From an uncultured Gammaproteobacteria bacterium (GTDB lineage: Bacteria > Pseudomonadota > Gammaproteobacteria > Halothiobacillales > Halothiobacillaceae), in NCBI GenBank assembly GCA_938004235.1, contig CALKWL010000382.1, forward strand, positions 1 to 7,400: a DNA stretch of 7,400 nucleotides, written 5' to 3'. This document shows, one piece after another, positions 1-6,149 of this stretch. Every line of letters begins with the position of its first letter. Position 1 is the first letter of the stretch. Below the pieces are notes generated by a model that did not search any database, was not told the origin of the DNA, and saw only the letters and a list, made by a program, of their open reading frames with translations. Made by a program: the position numbers and the translations under genes.

Positions 1-3000
1 CTGCAATTCGGGTATTAGTTTCTCTTTGAGAAGCGGCGGGGTGACAAACCCCGTCCCCCCACCATCACCAGACAGGTTGGTAGAAATATCCAATTGGTAT
101 TCGGTTGGGAGTTCTGCTATCGAGGCGTTCAGATCGTCTATTTGCTGTATTGTGCTATCCAAGTCGCTGTCTGCCAACAGCCCATCTCGGAATTGGCGCA
201 ACTCTTCACGCATTTCTGACACCGTGATCTGACCACCCTTAAAACTTTCCACCAACTCCTTTACTTTTGCGTCCACAAGCGCGGTTTGCAGTGCCGCTTC
301 CAAGACCTCATCGCTATAAATGCCTAACCCGTCACCAAGTAAGGCCAATTGCTCTACCGACAAACCCGCATCAGACGCAACGTTCACTAGCTGCTGTGAT
401 AATTCCTGCATGGTAGGCACGGCATTGGTGTCAGATATATTGTCTATAATCCCTTGAACCGCGTCGAACCCATCAGCCTGATCGAGTTCCTCAACGAACT
501 TGCTCATTTCCTCGCGTAACGCGGAAACAGGGACGATCCCGCGCTCAACCCCATCCACCAGACTGGCTATCTTCGCCTCAATTGCCGCAGCCTTCGCCGC
601 GCCTTCTGCCGCTTCATCATTGAACTGCCCCAGCTCCAGCCCGATAGTGGCAATATCCCCCATACTAATGTCACTATCACTAATGGCACTGAATAGGGCT
701 TCTGTTACCGAATCCTTGTTTATTTTCACGTCAAAGAACATCGGGGTTGGGGTGCCCTGTATGGCCTGCAATGTCTCCATTTCCTGCCCAATGGCCTCTA
801 ATTTCGCTCGTTGATCTTCTAGTGTGCTGGATCGCCGTTCGTCGCTGTAAGACGCTCCCTTTACGCCAGCCTCGTAATCCTGTATAGATTTGGCTGTTTT
901 TTCGTACTGCTTTTCTAAATCTTCCAAACGGTCGTTTTGCTCTTGCGTGCGTCCGCCGACCATTACTATTTGATCGCCTACGGAATCAAGCGCACGGGTG
1001 AAAAAACCCCCATCTTTCGGGTCTGCCTCAAAGGCCGCTACAAACGACTTCGATAGGCTGTCATTGAAAGCGGCGATGGTATCAATAGCGGCCTGTGCCC
1101 CTTCCGCGAATGCTTGCCCGCTTGCCTCTCGTAAATCGTAATACAGGGCTATCGTTTCCTGTAATTTTGCCTGTCTCTCTTCCTCGGCGGCGGCAATGTC
1201 GTCAACAGACACCGCGTAATCATGGTTATCGTTCACACCGTCGCGTGTCGAGGCGGCGACATAATCCATTGCCTCTTGCACCCCGCCCAACTGCACCGCA
1301 AGGGCGGCAAAGGTTTGGCTACTCAAGCCGTTAGCTTCAGTAACAGCGTCTACACGGGACTGGTATTTTTCTATCTCCTGACCAACGTCTTCAAGGGTGA
1401 GTTTTGCTTTGGATGCGGCAACGGCCGTTGCTTCTATTTCCTCAGAGAATCGGCCGGAGCGCGATCCAGCGGCGCGATTTTTGCCAGCCTCAACGATCTG
1501 GTTGAACCGTTCTTGCTCATTAACCAGATCGATGAGTTCTTGTTTGGTGCCGGTGAAACCCTCTTGCAATATCTTGACGGCAATGGTTGCCCGCGCCATT
1601 GCCCGCGCCTGATCGTCTATTACGGTTGCGGCATTCACATCCTCGCGTGTGGCCGCCATCCTCGCCGCAGCATATTCGCGGAGGGATAGATTTTTGTGAC
1701 GAAGGATGTCAAGTACCGCCCGGTTCCCAATAACCGATCTTAACGCTTCGTTCCTGTCCTCATTTGCGGCGGTGCGCGATTCTATCCACCAGTGCCGGAG
1801 CGGTTCAAACACCTCTGCCAAGAGAATCTTGCCCGTCTCCTTTGTGGCCTCAAGTTGGCGTTCGGCCAGTAGCATGGAATCGGAAAACTTCGCCGCCGCC
1901 TCCTCCATCGCGCCCGTCGCTTGCTGCGCCACATCCATCTGACGCGCAAACTCGTTGGCACCCTCGCCTGTCAGCAGCAGTGCCCCGCGTCCGGCACGAA
2001 TCTCGCTGAACATATCGTTGATAGACTCGCCCGTCCGTTGGCCCCGCGCCTCCAAAACTTGCATTGCTTCGGCGAGTGTGCCGCCCTCAGCCACGAATTC
2101 GCGGAAACTCTTGCCAGTCTCTTCTTTGAAAATGTCGGCTGTTTTCTTGCCCTCTTTGCTGAGTGCATCCAGAAGCCGCGCCGTCGAGGTCATGGACTCT
2201 GCCGCGCCCAAACCTTGGTTGTTCATCGTGGCTATCGCTGCGGTGACATTATCAAGAGATAGCCCCAACTCGCCACTGATAGCAGTTACGCTTGCTAACT
2301 TGCTATCAAAGTCAGAGAATTCCAGCTTTGATTCATTGACGGCAGTGAAGAGAAGATCGTAAACATCTACCAGCTTTAGGTTTTCGGCTCCATACGCCGA
2401 AATAATAGATGTGCCTAGCTTAAATGTCTCTTGCAAGTCAGCCCCACCCGCCAGTGCCGCGTCACTGGACAGTGTGAGTTGCTCTATTACATTTTTCTCG
2501 TTTACGCCCGCGCTTTCCCCGGCCGACAGTACCGCGTACAGCGTGGGGAGTGTTTCGCTAGACAGTCGGCCGATCTTGCTATCGGCCTCTGTTATCTGGG
2601 GTATGAGGTTGGCTAAAAACCCCTCGCTTGCGCCTGTTGTGGCTATCTTGCGCGTCTGGAAATCTATCTCAGTTCCGATCTCGGCTACCTGAGTAGCCAG
2701 ATCGCGCAACCCAAACACCATATTCTCGATGATCTGAGTGCCAGTGCCGATACCGAAGCCTAATAGAACCGACTCGCCGATACTTTGTAACGAAAGGCGG
2801 GACTTGCCTGCGGACTCACCAACGTTTTTGGCGGCGGCGGCCGCCTTATCGCTGGCCGCGTCCATCTGCGTCATGGCTGCGGCTGTCTGTTCTGCTTGGT
2901 TTTCTAACCGCTCCATGCCGCTGGCGGCATCTTGCCCCTGCTGCCGCAACCTGTCCATCTCGGCAGAAAGCTGACTTGCCTCGCTTTCGGCAAATGCCAA

Positions 3001-3597
3001 ACTCTGTGCCAATTGTTCGGACTCGCTACCCAGCCGCGCTTCAGCCTCATACGCTTGCGTGAGATAGTTTTGCGTCTCGTTGAATTCAGCACCAGTTTGA
3101 GCGGTTTGGGCTTCTAGTTGAGCCAGGTCGTTACGCAACTCGTCAGAACGGGCAGCAGCTTGGGCAAGCTGGCTTTCCACTTGCTCCATCTCCGATTCAA
3201 GCCGATTAAGAGAGTCTACGTTTTGATCTTGCGCGGAAGCGGTTTGGGTGTATTGCTGGTAAAGCTGTTCGAGTTCGTTGGATAGGCTCTCAACCTGCTG
3301 CTCGTTTTGCCGTAGTTCTGTTCTGGCACGATCTAAATCTTGGTTTTGGGTGGCAAGGGCCTGGGAGAGGCGATCATACTCCGCTTCTAGTCGTTTGGCA
3401 TCGGCCGCAGCATCGGCATAGCCTGCGGATGTCTCTTTGAGACGCGCCGCGTGCTGCTGCATATCAACGTTGACCTCGTTGAAACGCTGGTTTAGCTGCT
3501 TTAGTTCTGCCTGTAGACGTTCAGAGTCAGCGGCAGTTTCACGCAACCCGTCGCCACTCTTTAATATTCGTAACAGAATATCAATGGTCGTCGCCAT
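1..3597 (-). CDS. Tape measure protein, PhageMin_Tail type (3'-truncated by window edge)
   Basis: The frame is open from ATG 3597 to base 1, giving 1199 residues without a stop; the end lies outside the window. The protein fills the tail tube during assembly, sets tail length and is usually ejected with the DNA. Residues ~20-255 form a long Q/E/A/L-rich coiled coil (e.g. ELRQNEQQVESLSNELEQL). A glycine/hydrophobic segment follows (SVLLGFGIGTGTQIIENMVFG, ~270-290). Residues ~310-600 show the conserved tape measure core (NNQGLGAAESMTSTARLLDAL, EAMQVLEARGQRTGESINDMF, IRAGRGALLLTGEGANEFA), known as the PhageMin_Tail / TIGR01760 region. Further helices follow, with a second coiled coil near 880-950. 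TAG immediately precedes the ATG in frame, so 3597 is the earliest start. AAGG lies eight bases upstream. The start overlaps the T end by 17 bases. At about 0.15 nm per residue, the tail would be at least ~180 nm (inference). Confidence 0.92.
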   Translation of the reverse strand, partial: MATTIDILLRILKSGDGLRETAADSERLQAELKQLNQRFNEVNVDMQQHAARLKETSAGYADAAADAKRLEAEYDRLSQALATQNQDLDRARTELRQNEQQVESLSNELEQLYQQYTQTASAQDQNVDSLNRLESEMEQVESQLAQAAARSDELRNDLAQLEAQTAQTGAEFNETQNYLTQAYEAEARLGSESEQLAQSLAFAESEASQLSAEMDRLRQQGQDAASGMERLENQAEQTAAAMTQMDAASDKAAAAAKNVGESAGKSRLSLQSIGESVLLGFGIGTGTQIIENMVFGLRDLATQVAEIGTEIDFQTRKIATTGASEGFLANLIPQITEADSKIGRLSSETLPTLYAVLSAGESAGVNEKNVIEQLTLSSDAALAGGADLQETFKLGTSIISAYGAENLKLVDVYDLLFTAVNESKLEFSDFDSKLASVTAISGELGLSLDNVTAAIATMNNQGLGAAESMTSTARLLDALSKEGKKTADIFKEETGKSFREFVAEGGTLAEAMQVLEARGQRTGESINDMFSEIRAGRGALLLTGEGANEFARQMDVAQQATGAMEEAAAKFSDSMLLAERQLEATKETGKILLAEVFEPLRHWWIESRTAANEDRNEALRSVIGNRAVLDILRHKNLSLREYAAARMAATREDVNAATVIDDQARAMARATIAVKILQEGFTGTKQELIDLVNEQERFNQIVEAGKNRAAGSRSGRFSEEIEATAVAASKAKLTLEDVGQEIEKYQSRVDAVTEANGLSSQTFAALAVQLGGVQEAMDYVAASTRDGVNDNHDYAVSVDDIAAAEEERQAKLQETIALYYDLREASGQAFAEGAQAAIDTIAAFNDSLSKSFVAAFEADPKDGGFFTRALDSVGDQIVMVGGRTQEQNDRLEDLEKQYEKTAKSIQDYEAGVKGASYSDERRSSTLEDQRAKLEAIGQEMETLQAIQGTPTPMFFDVKINKDSVTEALFSAISDSDISMGDIATIGLELGQFNDEAAEGAAKAAAIEAKIASLVDGVERGIVPVSALREEMSKFVEELDQADGFDAVQGIIDNISDTNAVPTMQELSQQLVNVASDAGLSVEQLALLGDGLGIYSDEVLEAALQTALVDAKVKELVESFKGGQITVSEMREELRQFRDGLLADSDLDSTIQQIDDLNASIAELPTEYQLDISTNLSGDGGGTGFVTPPLLKEKLIPELQ
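1420..1429. repeat. Iterated palindrome AACGGCCGTT, copy 1
   Basis: Perfect 10-bp palindrome inside the tape measure gene. It encodes part of A-T-A-V, read as ACG GCC GTT on the minus strand. Identical copies lie at 4369, 5332, 5667 and 6709, and an eight-base core copy at 6579. Confidence 0.75.
1579..1610. repeat. Inverted repeat GGCAATGG / CCATTGCC overlapping a 12-bp tandem repeat
   Basis: GGCAATGG (1579-1586) pairs with CCATTGCC (1596-1603). The same stretch holds TTGCCCGCGCCA (1587-1598) directly followed by TTGCCCGCGCCT (1599-1610), a tandem 12-mer with one mismatch. On the coding strand the tandem is an in-frame four-codon near-duplication, A-R-A-M / A-R-A-T, in the tape measure protein near residue 663-670, so slippage during replication is a simple origin. 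Confidence 0.6.
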
Positions 3598-4461
3598 CTA
3601 TCAGACCTTGCTCCATTGCCCACATAGCGGCCTCGCCAATGACTGTCGCCTTGGGCTTGCCTTTCGATAGCCAAGCGTCAAAGTCAACATCTTCAGGAGT
3701 CCACTCATATTTATCACGGCTAACACGCCGCTTGAAGTTCCACACGCGGGCGGTGACGCTCATCATTTCCAAATAAAATTTGTTTTTGAGCCATCCACCT
3801 TTTACCGGCCACTGAATGAAAGTGAACTCAGCCACATTCATGCAGTGTAAGCACAATTGCCACGGCCACGGCATAGGCAATTTGGGGTTATCCCAGGCCG
3901 CCTCAACCGCCCACGCTATTTTTTTAGGTTCGTCGCGTCCCTCAGTGCTTCCGCCGTTTCACGAAGCACGAATGCCCCCAACATCATTGGGAACTCGTCG
4001 CTAATTGCCAAGTCTGCCGAAATGGGGAACGCCTTCCCGCGCACGGCCGCTTCCTCAAACACAATAAAGCCAGCACTTACACGTAGCCAAAATTCACGCG
4101 CCACGGGGAGAAGTGCCGCAACTTTCTTTGGTAGTTTCTCCCCTTTCTCTGCGTTGGCGTATCGCGTATACCCCATGATGTTTTCGGCTGTCAGCCATTC
4201 GCGCACCAGCGCCCACCCTTGGAAAGGGGCCGGAAGGCGCACGTAGTGCCAGCCCAATGGGGCTTCTTTCCCGGACTCCTGCGCCTGTATCTGCCGCGCC
4301 AATTCCATGAGTACTGCCACCACATCATCGGATGTGCTTTCTGGATACAGGTTTTGGAAGTAAGAGATAACGGCCGTTGCGTCGGCGGCCGCCAGGTCAA
4401 TTAGTTTTGACAAATCGGGAGAGGCTTCAACCTCTCCCAAACTGTTTGAATTCTGCTGCAT
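3581..4461 (-). CDS. Tail assembly chaperone GT fusion made by -1 ribosomal frameshift
   Basis: If ribosomes slip back one base on A AAA AAA (3925-3919), all 181 residues of G are joined to 112 more, starting I-A-W-A-V-E-A-A-W and ending G-L-I-D-G-D-D-H, giving a product of about 293 residues. The T part is open from the slip site to the TGA at 3583-3581. It is rich in aromatic residues (PMPWPWQL, FTFIQWPVKGGW, KNKFYLEM), then basic (ARVWNFKRRVSRDKYEW), with an acidic tail. As in lambda gpGT, the longer form would tether the tape measure or tube subunits. The T part has no start codon with a credible Shine-Dalgarno: TTG 3880 and ATG 3874 both lack one. It overlaps the tape measure start by 17 bases. 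Transcriptional slippage on A7 could give the same product. Confidence 0.75.
3916..4461 (-). CDS. Tail assembly chaperone G-like (zero-frame product)
   Basis: A 181-residue protein that lies directly upstream of the tape measure gene and ends in a slippery A7 run. Position plus frameshift identify it as the zero-frame tail assembly chaperone, the counterpart of lambda gpG. In the cell such a protein coats the tape measure and recruits tube subunits. It is not part of the finished virion. The sequence is acidic and mostly helical (SKLIDLAAADATAVISYFQN, SDDVVAVLMELARQIQAQ, VAREFWLRVSAGFIVFEEAA, LRETAEALRDATNLKK), with a central P/W-rich part (GWHYVRLPAPFQGWALVREW). I do not match it to a specific chaperone family by sequence. 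The ATG at 4461 has GGAGG nine bases upstream. A TTG six codons earlier overlaps that ribosome binding site and is unlikely. The reading ends CTA AAA AAA TAG. Confidence 0.75.
   Translation of the reverse strand: MQQNSNSLGEVEASPDLSKLIDLAAADATAVISYFQNLYPESTSDDVVAVLMELARQIQAQESGKEAPLGWHYVRLPAPFQGWALVREWLTAENIMGYTRYANAEKGEKLPKKVAALLPVAREFWLRVSAGFIVFEEAAVRGKAFPISADLAISDEFPMMLGAFVLRETAEALRDATNLKK
3919..3925 (-). promoter_or_regulatory. -1 programmed frameshift slippery heptamer A AAA AAA
   Basis: On the minus strand the G reading ends CTA AAA AAA TAG, so the seven A bases fit the X XXY YYZ pattern in the right phase, with the stop codon immediately after. The -1 frame is free of stops from here to 3581 and runs into the T part. 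GAGGGA at 3943-3938, twelve bases upstream, could act as a stimulating internal Shine-Dalgarno, as in E. coli dnaX. Downstream pairing is weak: TGGG and CCCA with a five-base loop, near 3891-3879. Confidence 0.8.
3938..3943 (-). promoter_or_regulatory. Internal Shine-Dalgarno-like stimulator of frameshifting
   Basis: The minus strand reads GAGGGA here, inside the 3' end of the G gene and twelve bases ahead of the A7 slip site. In the E. coli dnaX signal, an internal Shine-Dalgarno about ten bases upstream promotes -1 slipping on A AAA AAG. The distance here is close to that. There is no start codon at a usable distance that would make it an ordinary ribosome binding site. The role is inferred. 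Confidence 0.4.
4369..4378. repeat. Iterated palindrome AACGGCCGTT, copy 2
   Basis: Perfect copy inside chaperone G, encoding T-A-V at residues 29-31 as ACG GCC GTT. Confidence 0.75.
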
Positions 4462-4470
4462 TACTTGTGC

Positions 4471-4475
4471 CCTCC
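4471..4475 (-). promoter_or_regulatory. Ribosome binding site deciding the ATG start of chaperone G
   Basis: The minus strand reads GGAGG here, nine bases before ATG 4461. The competing TTG at 4479 overlaps this site, so it cannot be the start that the site serves. Confidence 0.7.
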
Positions 4476-4483
4476 ACAATAAA

Positions 4484-4729
4484 TTACTCGGCTGGGGTAA
4501 AGTCTAGGTAATACACCTTACCGGCCTTAAAAAGCTGCGCTGCCCCCGGATTTGTGATCGTCATGGTCAACTCGCCAATGGGCGTTGCGTCCCAAAACGT
4601 CTTGTTTTCCGGATCGCCGTCGTTCCAAAGTGCCTCCAATTTAACGAATGCACCATCCGGGTTGTTGTAGGTTTCCGTTCGCTCGGTAACGGTGAACTTG
4701 GCGCGTACTGCGCCGACTTGCTTGCTCAT
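4484..4729 (-). CDS. Small conserved-looking phage protein, unknown function
   Basis: An 81-residue acidic protein with predicted strands: KFTVTERTET (11-20), FVKLEALWND (28-37), ELTMTITNPGAAQLF (53-67) and a terminal KVYYLDFTPAE (71-81). The combination of ENKTFWDATP (41-50), G-x-L-x-x-T-I-T-N and a C-terminal Y-Y-x-D-F-T-P-A/E resembles a small protein that I recall from many tailed-phage genomes, where its function is also unknown. I cannot name the family with certainty. It has an excellent ribosome binding site (AAGGAG, seven bases before ATG 4729), and the gap to the major tail gene is only 22 bases, so it may be made at a level close to that of the tube protein. A tube-associated or accessory virion role is possible but is inference. 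Confidence 0.6.
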   Translation of the reverse strand: MSKQVGAVRAKFTVTERTETYNNPDGAFVKLEALWNDGDPENKTFWDATPIGELTMTITNPGAAQLFKAGKVYYLDFTPAE

Positions 4730-4751
4730 GTTTGTTCTCCTTGCTGACAGA

Positions 4752-5282
4752 TTATGTAATTACACTTGGAGTCCAGCGTGGTGTACGAATGCTAAAGCTC
4801 CATCGCGTGCGACCAGTCGCGTCAACGCCCCCAACTGGTTCGTTCAGAGCCGTCAGGAATGTTTCGTCCGTATCGCTGCTTAACAGTTCGTCGCCGACCG
4901 CCCCGCCCGCAATTGAGTAATCAACCGGCAACGAAAGAGGTGTGCTGGCGTAAAACAGGTTATAGAGAAGGGTGTACAGGTCTACATCATCGGTGCCGTA
5001 CTCTCCCTTTCCGTTCTCATACAGAACCTCAATGACGTTCTCTCCCCGCGAAACATGCGGATCGACATCCACGATACCTTCCGAGTCGCCGGTCACAAAC
5101 TCTTCGGTGACGGCGCGAGTGCCACCACCACCAGTGATGTTTTTCATCACCGCGTCAATGGTGAGAAACTCGGCTGTCGCCAGCGTGGGGAAGAGGGAAG
5201 GGAACGCGGCGATCATGTCCGTCGTCACTTGCACTCGCACTCGCATACGGCGACTGTTTACAGAATTGGCAGTTTTAGCCAT
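4752..5282 (-). CDS. Major tail protein (tail tube) candidate
   Basis: A 176-residue acidic protein, within the usual size range for siphovirus tail tube subunits (roughly 130-250 residues). It has the strongest ribosome binding site of the operon (GGAGG, nine bases before ATG 5282), as expected for a protein made in high copy. The sequence is rich in strands and turns: RMRVRVQVTTDM, a glycine loop ITGGGGTRAVTEE (49-61), IVDVDPHVSRGENVIEVLYENG (70-91) and a final TRWSFSIRTPRW. One helical part, DVDLYTLLYNLFYAS, lies at about 99-113. Its position between the terminator/HhH genes and the chaperone-tape measure cassette is where the tube gene sits in phages of this layout, and no other gene here could be the tube. 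The sequence is not one I can match to a named subfamily. The start overlaps the previous gene by eight bases. Confidence 0.65.
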   Translation of the reverse strand: MAKTANSVNSRRMRVRVQVTTDMIAAFPSLFPTLATAEFLTIDAVMKNITGGGGTRAVTEEFVTGDSEGIVDVDPHVSRGENVIEVLYENGKGEYGTDDVDLYTLLYNLFYASTPLSLPVDYSIAGGAVGDELLSSDTDETFLTALNEPVGGVDATGRTRWSFSIRTPRWTPSVIT

Positions 5283-5706
5283 TGTTCATTGCCTCCAAAA
5301 TCTTTTTTGCGGTTGCCTCGCCAACCCCGGCAACGGCCGTTAGCCCGGCCGACGTGGTGGGCACCAGTTCTAAATACTCGATACCATTCGCCAGTAGTTT
5401 GTCACGCGCTGGGAAGCCTTCTGGTAGCGGGGTACCGCTAGGCGTTTTCGCCCCCGCCTCGCACAATTCGATAATCTTCTTTTGTAGGACAAGAAAGGCC
5501 ACTTGCCACGGTTCCGCATTGGACATGGTGAATGTCAGTGCGTTGCCGTTAGTGTCCTTGTCAAACGGGGTGATAAACACCTCCCCGACTTTGGACGGGT
5601 CTAGGTTTTCGCCGTCCCAATACACCAGGTCAGAACTCTTGGCAACGCGCCCCTTGCGGCAGCGGTAACGGCCGTTTGGCGGGTACTTGCTTAAGTCAAT
5701 ACTCAT
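5275..5706 (-). CDS. Unknown virion-module protein with C-terminal helix-hairpin-helix motif
   Basis: A 143-residue protein that I do not recognise as a whole. The first 115 residues include a basic patch (RYRCRKGRVAK, residues 13-23), a strand-like part (EVFITPF, ALTFTMSN) and a helix (PWQVAFLVLQKKIIELCEAG, residues 66-85). The last 20 residues, GLTAVAGVGEATAKKILEAM (121-140), match the helix-hairpin-helix consensus L-x-x-V-x-G-V/I-G-x-x-T-A-x-K-I-L. This motif usually binds the DNA backbone without sequence preference. Small HhH, HeH or SAP-like C-terminal pieces are known on some phage structural proteins. The start is ATG 5706, two bases after the previous TAA. A longer reading from 5787 would intrude far into the upstream gene. 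The ribosome binding site is poor (GAGGG about 13 bases away), so translation is probably coupled. The 3' end contains an in-frame slippery A AAA AAG and overlaps the next gene by 8 bases. Confidence 0.6.
   Translation of the reverse strand: MSIDLSKYPPNGRYRCRKGRVAKSSDLVYWDGENLDPSKVGEVFITPFDKDTNGNALTFTMSNAEPWQVAFLVLQKKIIELCEAGAKTPSGTPLPEGFPARDKLLANGIEYLELVPTTSAGLTAVAGVGEATAKKILEAMNNG
5302..5308 (-). other. In-frame slippery heptamer A AAA AAG near the end of the HhH gene
   Basis: The codons GCA AAA AAG (residues A133-K135) form A AAA AAG in the phase that permits -1 slipping. A slip would replace the last eight residues with a 14-residue tail beginning D-F-G-G-N and ending at TAA inside the tail tube gene. 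It would not fuse to the tube protein, which is in the +1 frame. The GGAGG just downstream belongs to the tube gene. It may be only a lysine-lysine codon pair. Confidence 0.35.
5332..5341. repeat. Iterated palindrome AACGGCCGTT, copy 3
   Basis: Perfect copy inside the helix-hairpin-helix motif of the 143-residue protein, encoding T-A-V at residues 123-125 as ACG GCC GTT. Confidence 0.75.
5667..5676. repeat. Iterated palindrome AACGGCCGTT, copy 4 (other reading frame)
   Basis: Perfect copy near the start of the 143-residue protein, but read in a different frame as AAC GGC CGT, giving N-G-R (residues 11-13). Because the protein sequence differs from that at the other copies, the repeat cannot be explained by one repeated peptide. 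Confidence 0.75.
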
Positions 5707-5708
5707 GA

Positions 5709-6149
5709 TTAAATGTACGCCCTCAAGTAAATCAACCCATGACGCACATTGGGTACATCGCGTGGTGCAGGCGGACGCATTGACCACTCAAACTTCAGAT
5801 AGTCGTAATTGTCGCCTGTGTAAAGTGCGTCATCCGCCTGGTCTAATCCATAGAGAATTAAACTTTCTATTTCACCTAGCGCATTCTCGGCCAACTCTAG
5901 CGTTTCTGCATCGTTGAGGTGCTGGGCAAAAACGAACACGCTGTACAGGATGCTATAACCATCGCCCCCCGTCACATTGTCCTCGTTGCGGCTTCCCATG
6001 TGGGTTATGCCAATTTCCACGGCCAGATCGCCGGGCAGTGTGCGATAGGCGTACATCGCCTTGCCGGGGAGCGCGTCGCCAACGAGCAACGTTCCGAGCT
6101 TTTCGGATAGTTCGGTTTGAACATCCTTGATGATCGTGCTGGTTATCAT
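5709..6149 (-). CDS. Tail terminator-like protein
   Basis: A 146-residue acidic protein. Its place, directly after the gp10-like gene and ahead of the tail tube gene, is the usual slot of the tail terminator, a ring protein that caps the tube end and joins it to the head. The sequence starts with a helix (TSTIIKDVQTELSEKLGTLL), then strands (AVEIGITHMG, SILYSVFVFAQ), a helix (DAETLELAENALGEIESLILYG) and final strands (YLKFEWSMRP, HGLIYLRAYI). This alpha-beta-beta-alpha-beta order agrees with the terminator fold, and the helix led by aromatic/hydrophobic strands is typical, but I recognise no diagnostic motif. ATG 6149 overlaps the upstream stop (ATGA). Its own ribosome binding site is weak (GGGGA), so reinitiation is likely. 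A generic minor tail protein is the alternative. Confidence 0.5.
   Translation of the reverse strand: MITSTIIKDVQTELSEKLGTLLVGDALPGKAMYAYRTLPGDLAVEIGITHMGSRNEDNVTGGDGYSILYSVFVFAQHLNDAETLELAENALGEIESLILYGLDQADDALYTGDNYDYLKFEWSMRPPAPRDVPNVRHGLIYLRAYI

Noticed and set aside
37..53. 6-bp hairpin CGGGGT/ACCCCG near the left edge, and ACCCCC/GGGGGT at 6307-6324
   Set aside because: Short stems inside coding sequence with no conserved neighbouring signal; expected at this frequency in GC-rich genes.
500..814. Plus-strand Ser/Ala-rich open frame of 104 codons, and similar ones at 1955-2362, 2411-2692 and 3857-4246
   Set aside because: These are antisense shadows of the tape measure and chaperone genes, with low-complexity Ser/Ala translations.
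1222..1689. Plus-strand open frame of 155 codons
   Set aside because: It lies opposite the tape measure gene, has no ribosome binding site and no recognisable domain, and arises from the GC-rich antisense of a real coding frame.
3581..3880. T part as a separate 99-residue gene starting at TTG 3880 or ATG 3874
   Set aside because: Neither start has a Shine-Dalgarno, the frame is open further upstream to the slip site, and its context is the classical frameshift layout.
4972..5668. Plus-strand open frames opposite the tube and HhH genes (4972-5343, 5055-5441, 5282-5668)
   Set aside because: They overlap each other and two well-supported minus-strand genes with good ribosome binding sites, and their translations look like shadows.
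5275..5787. Longer HhH protein of 170 residues starting at 5787
   Set aside because: The extra 27 residues lie inside the terminator-like gene in another frame and look non-native (Cys-rich). ATG 5706 sits two bases after the previous stop.
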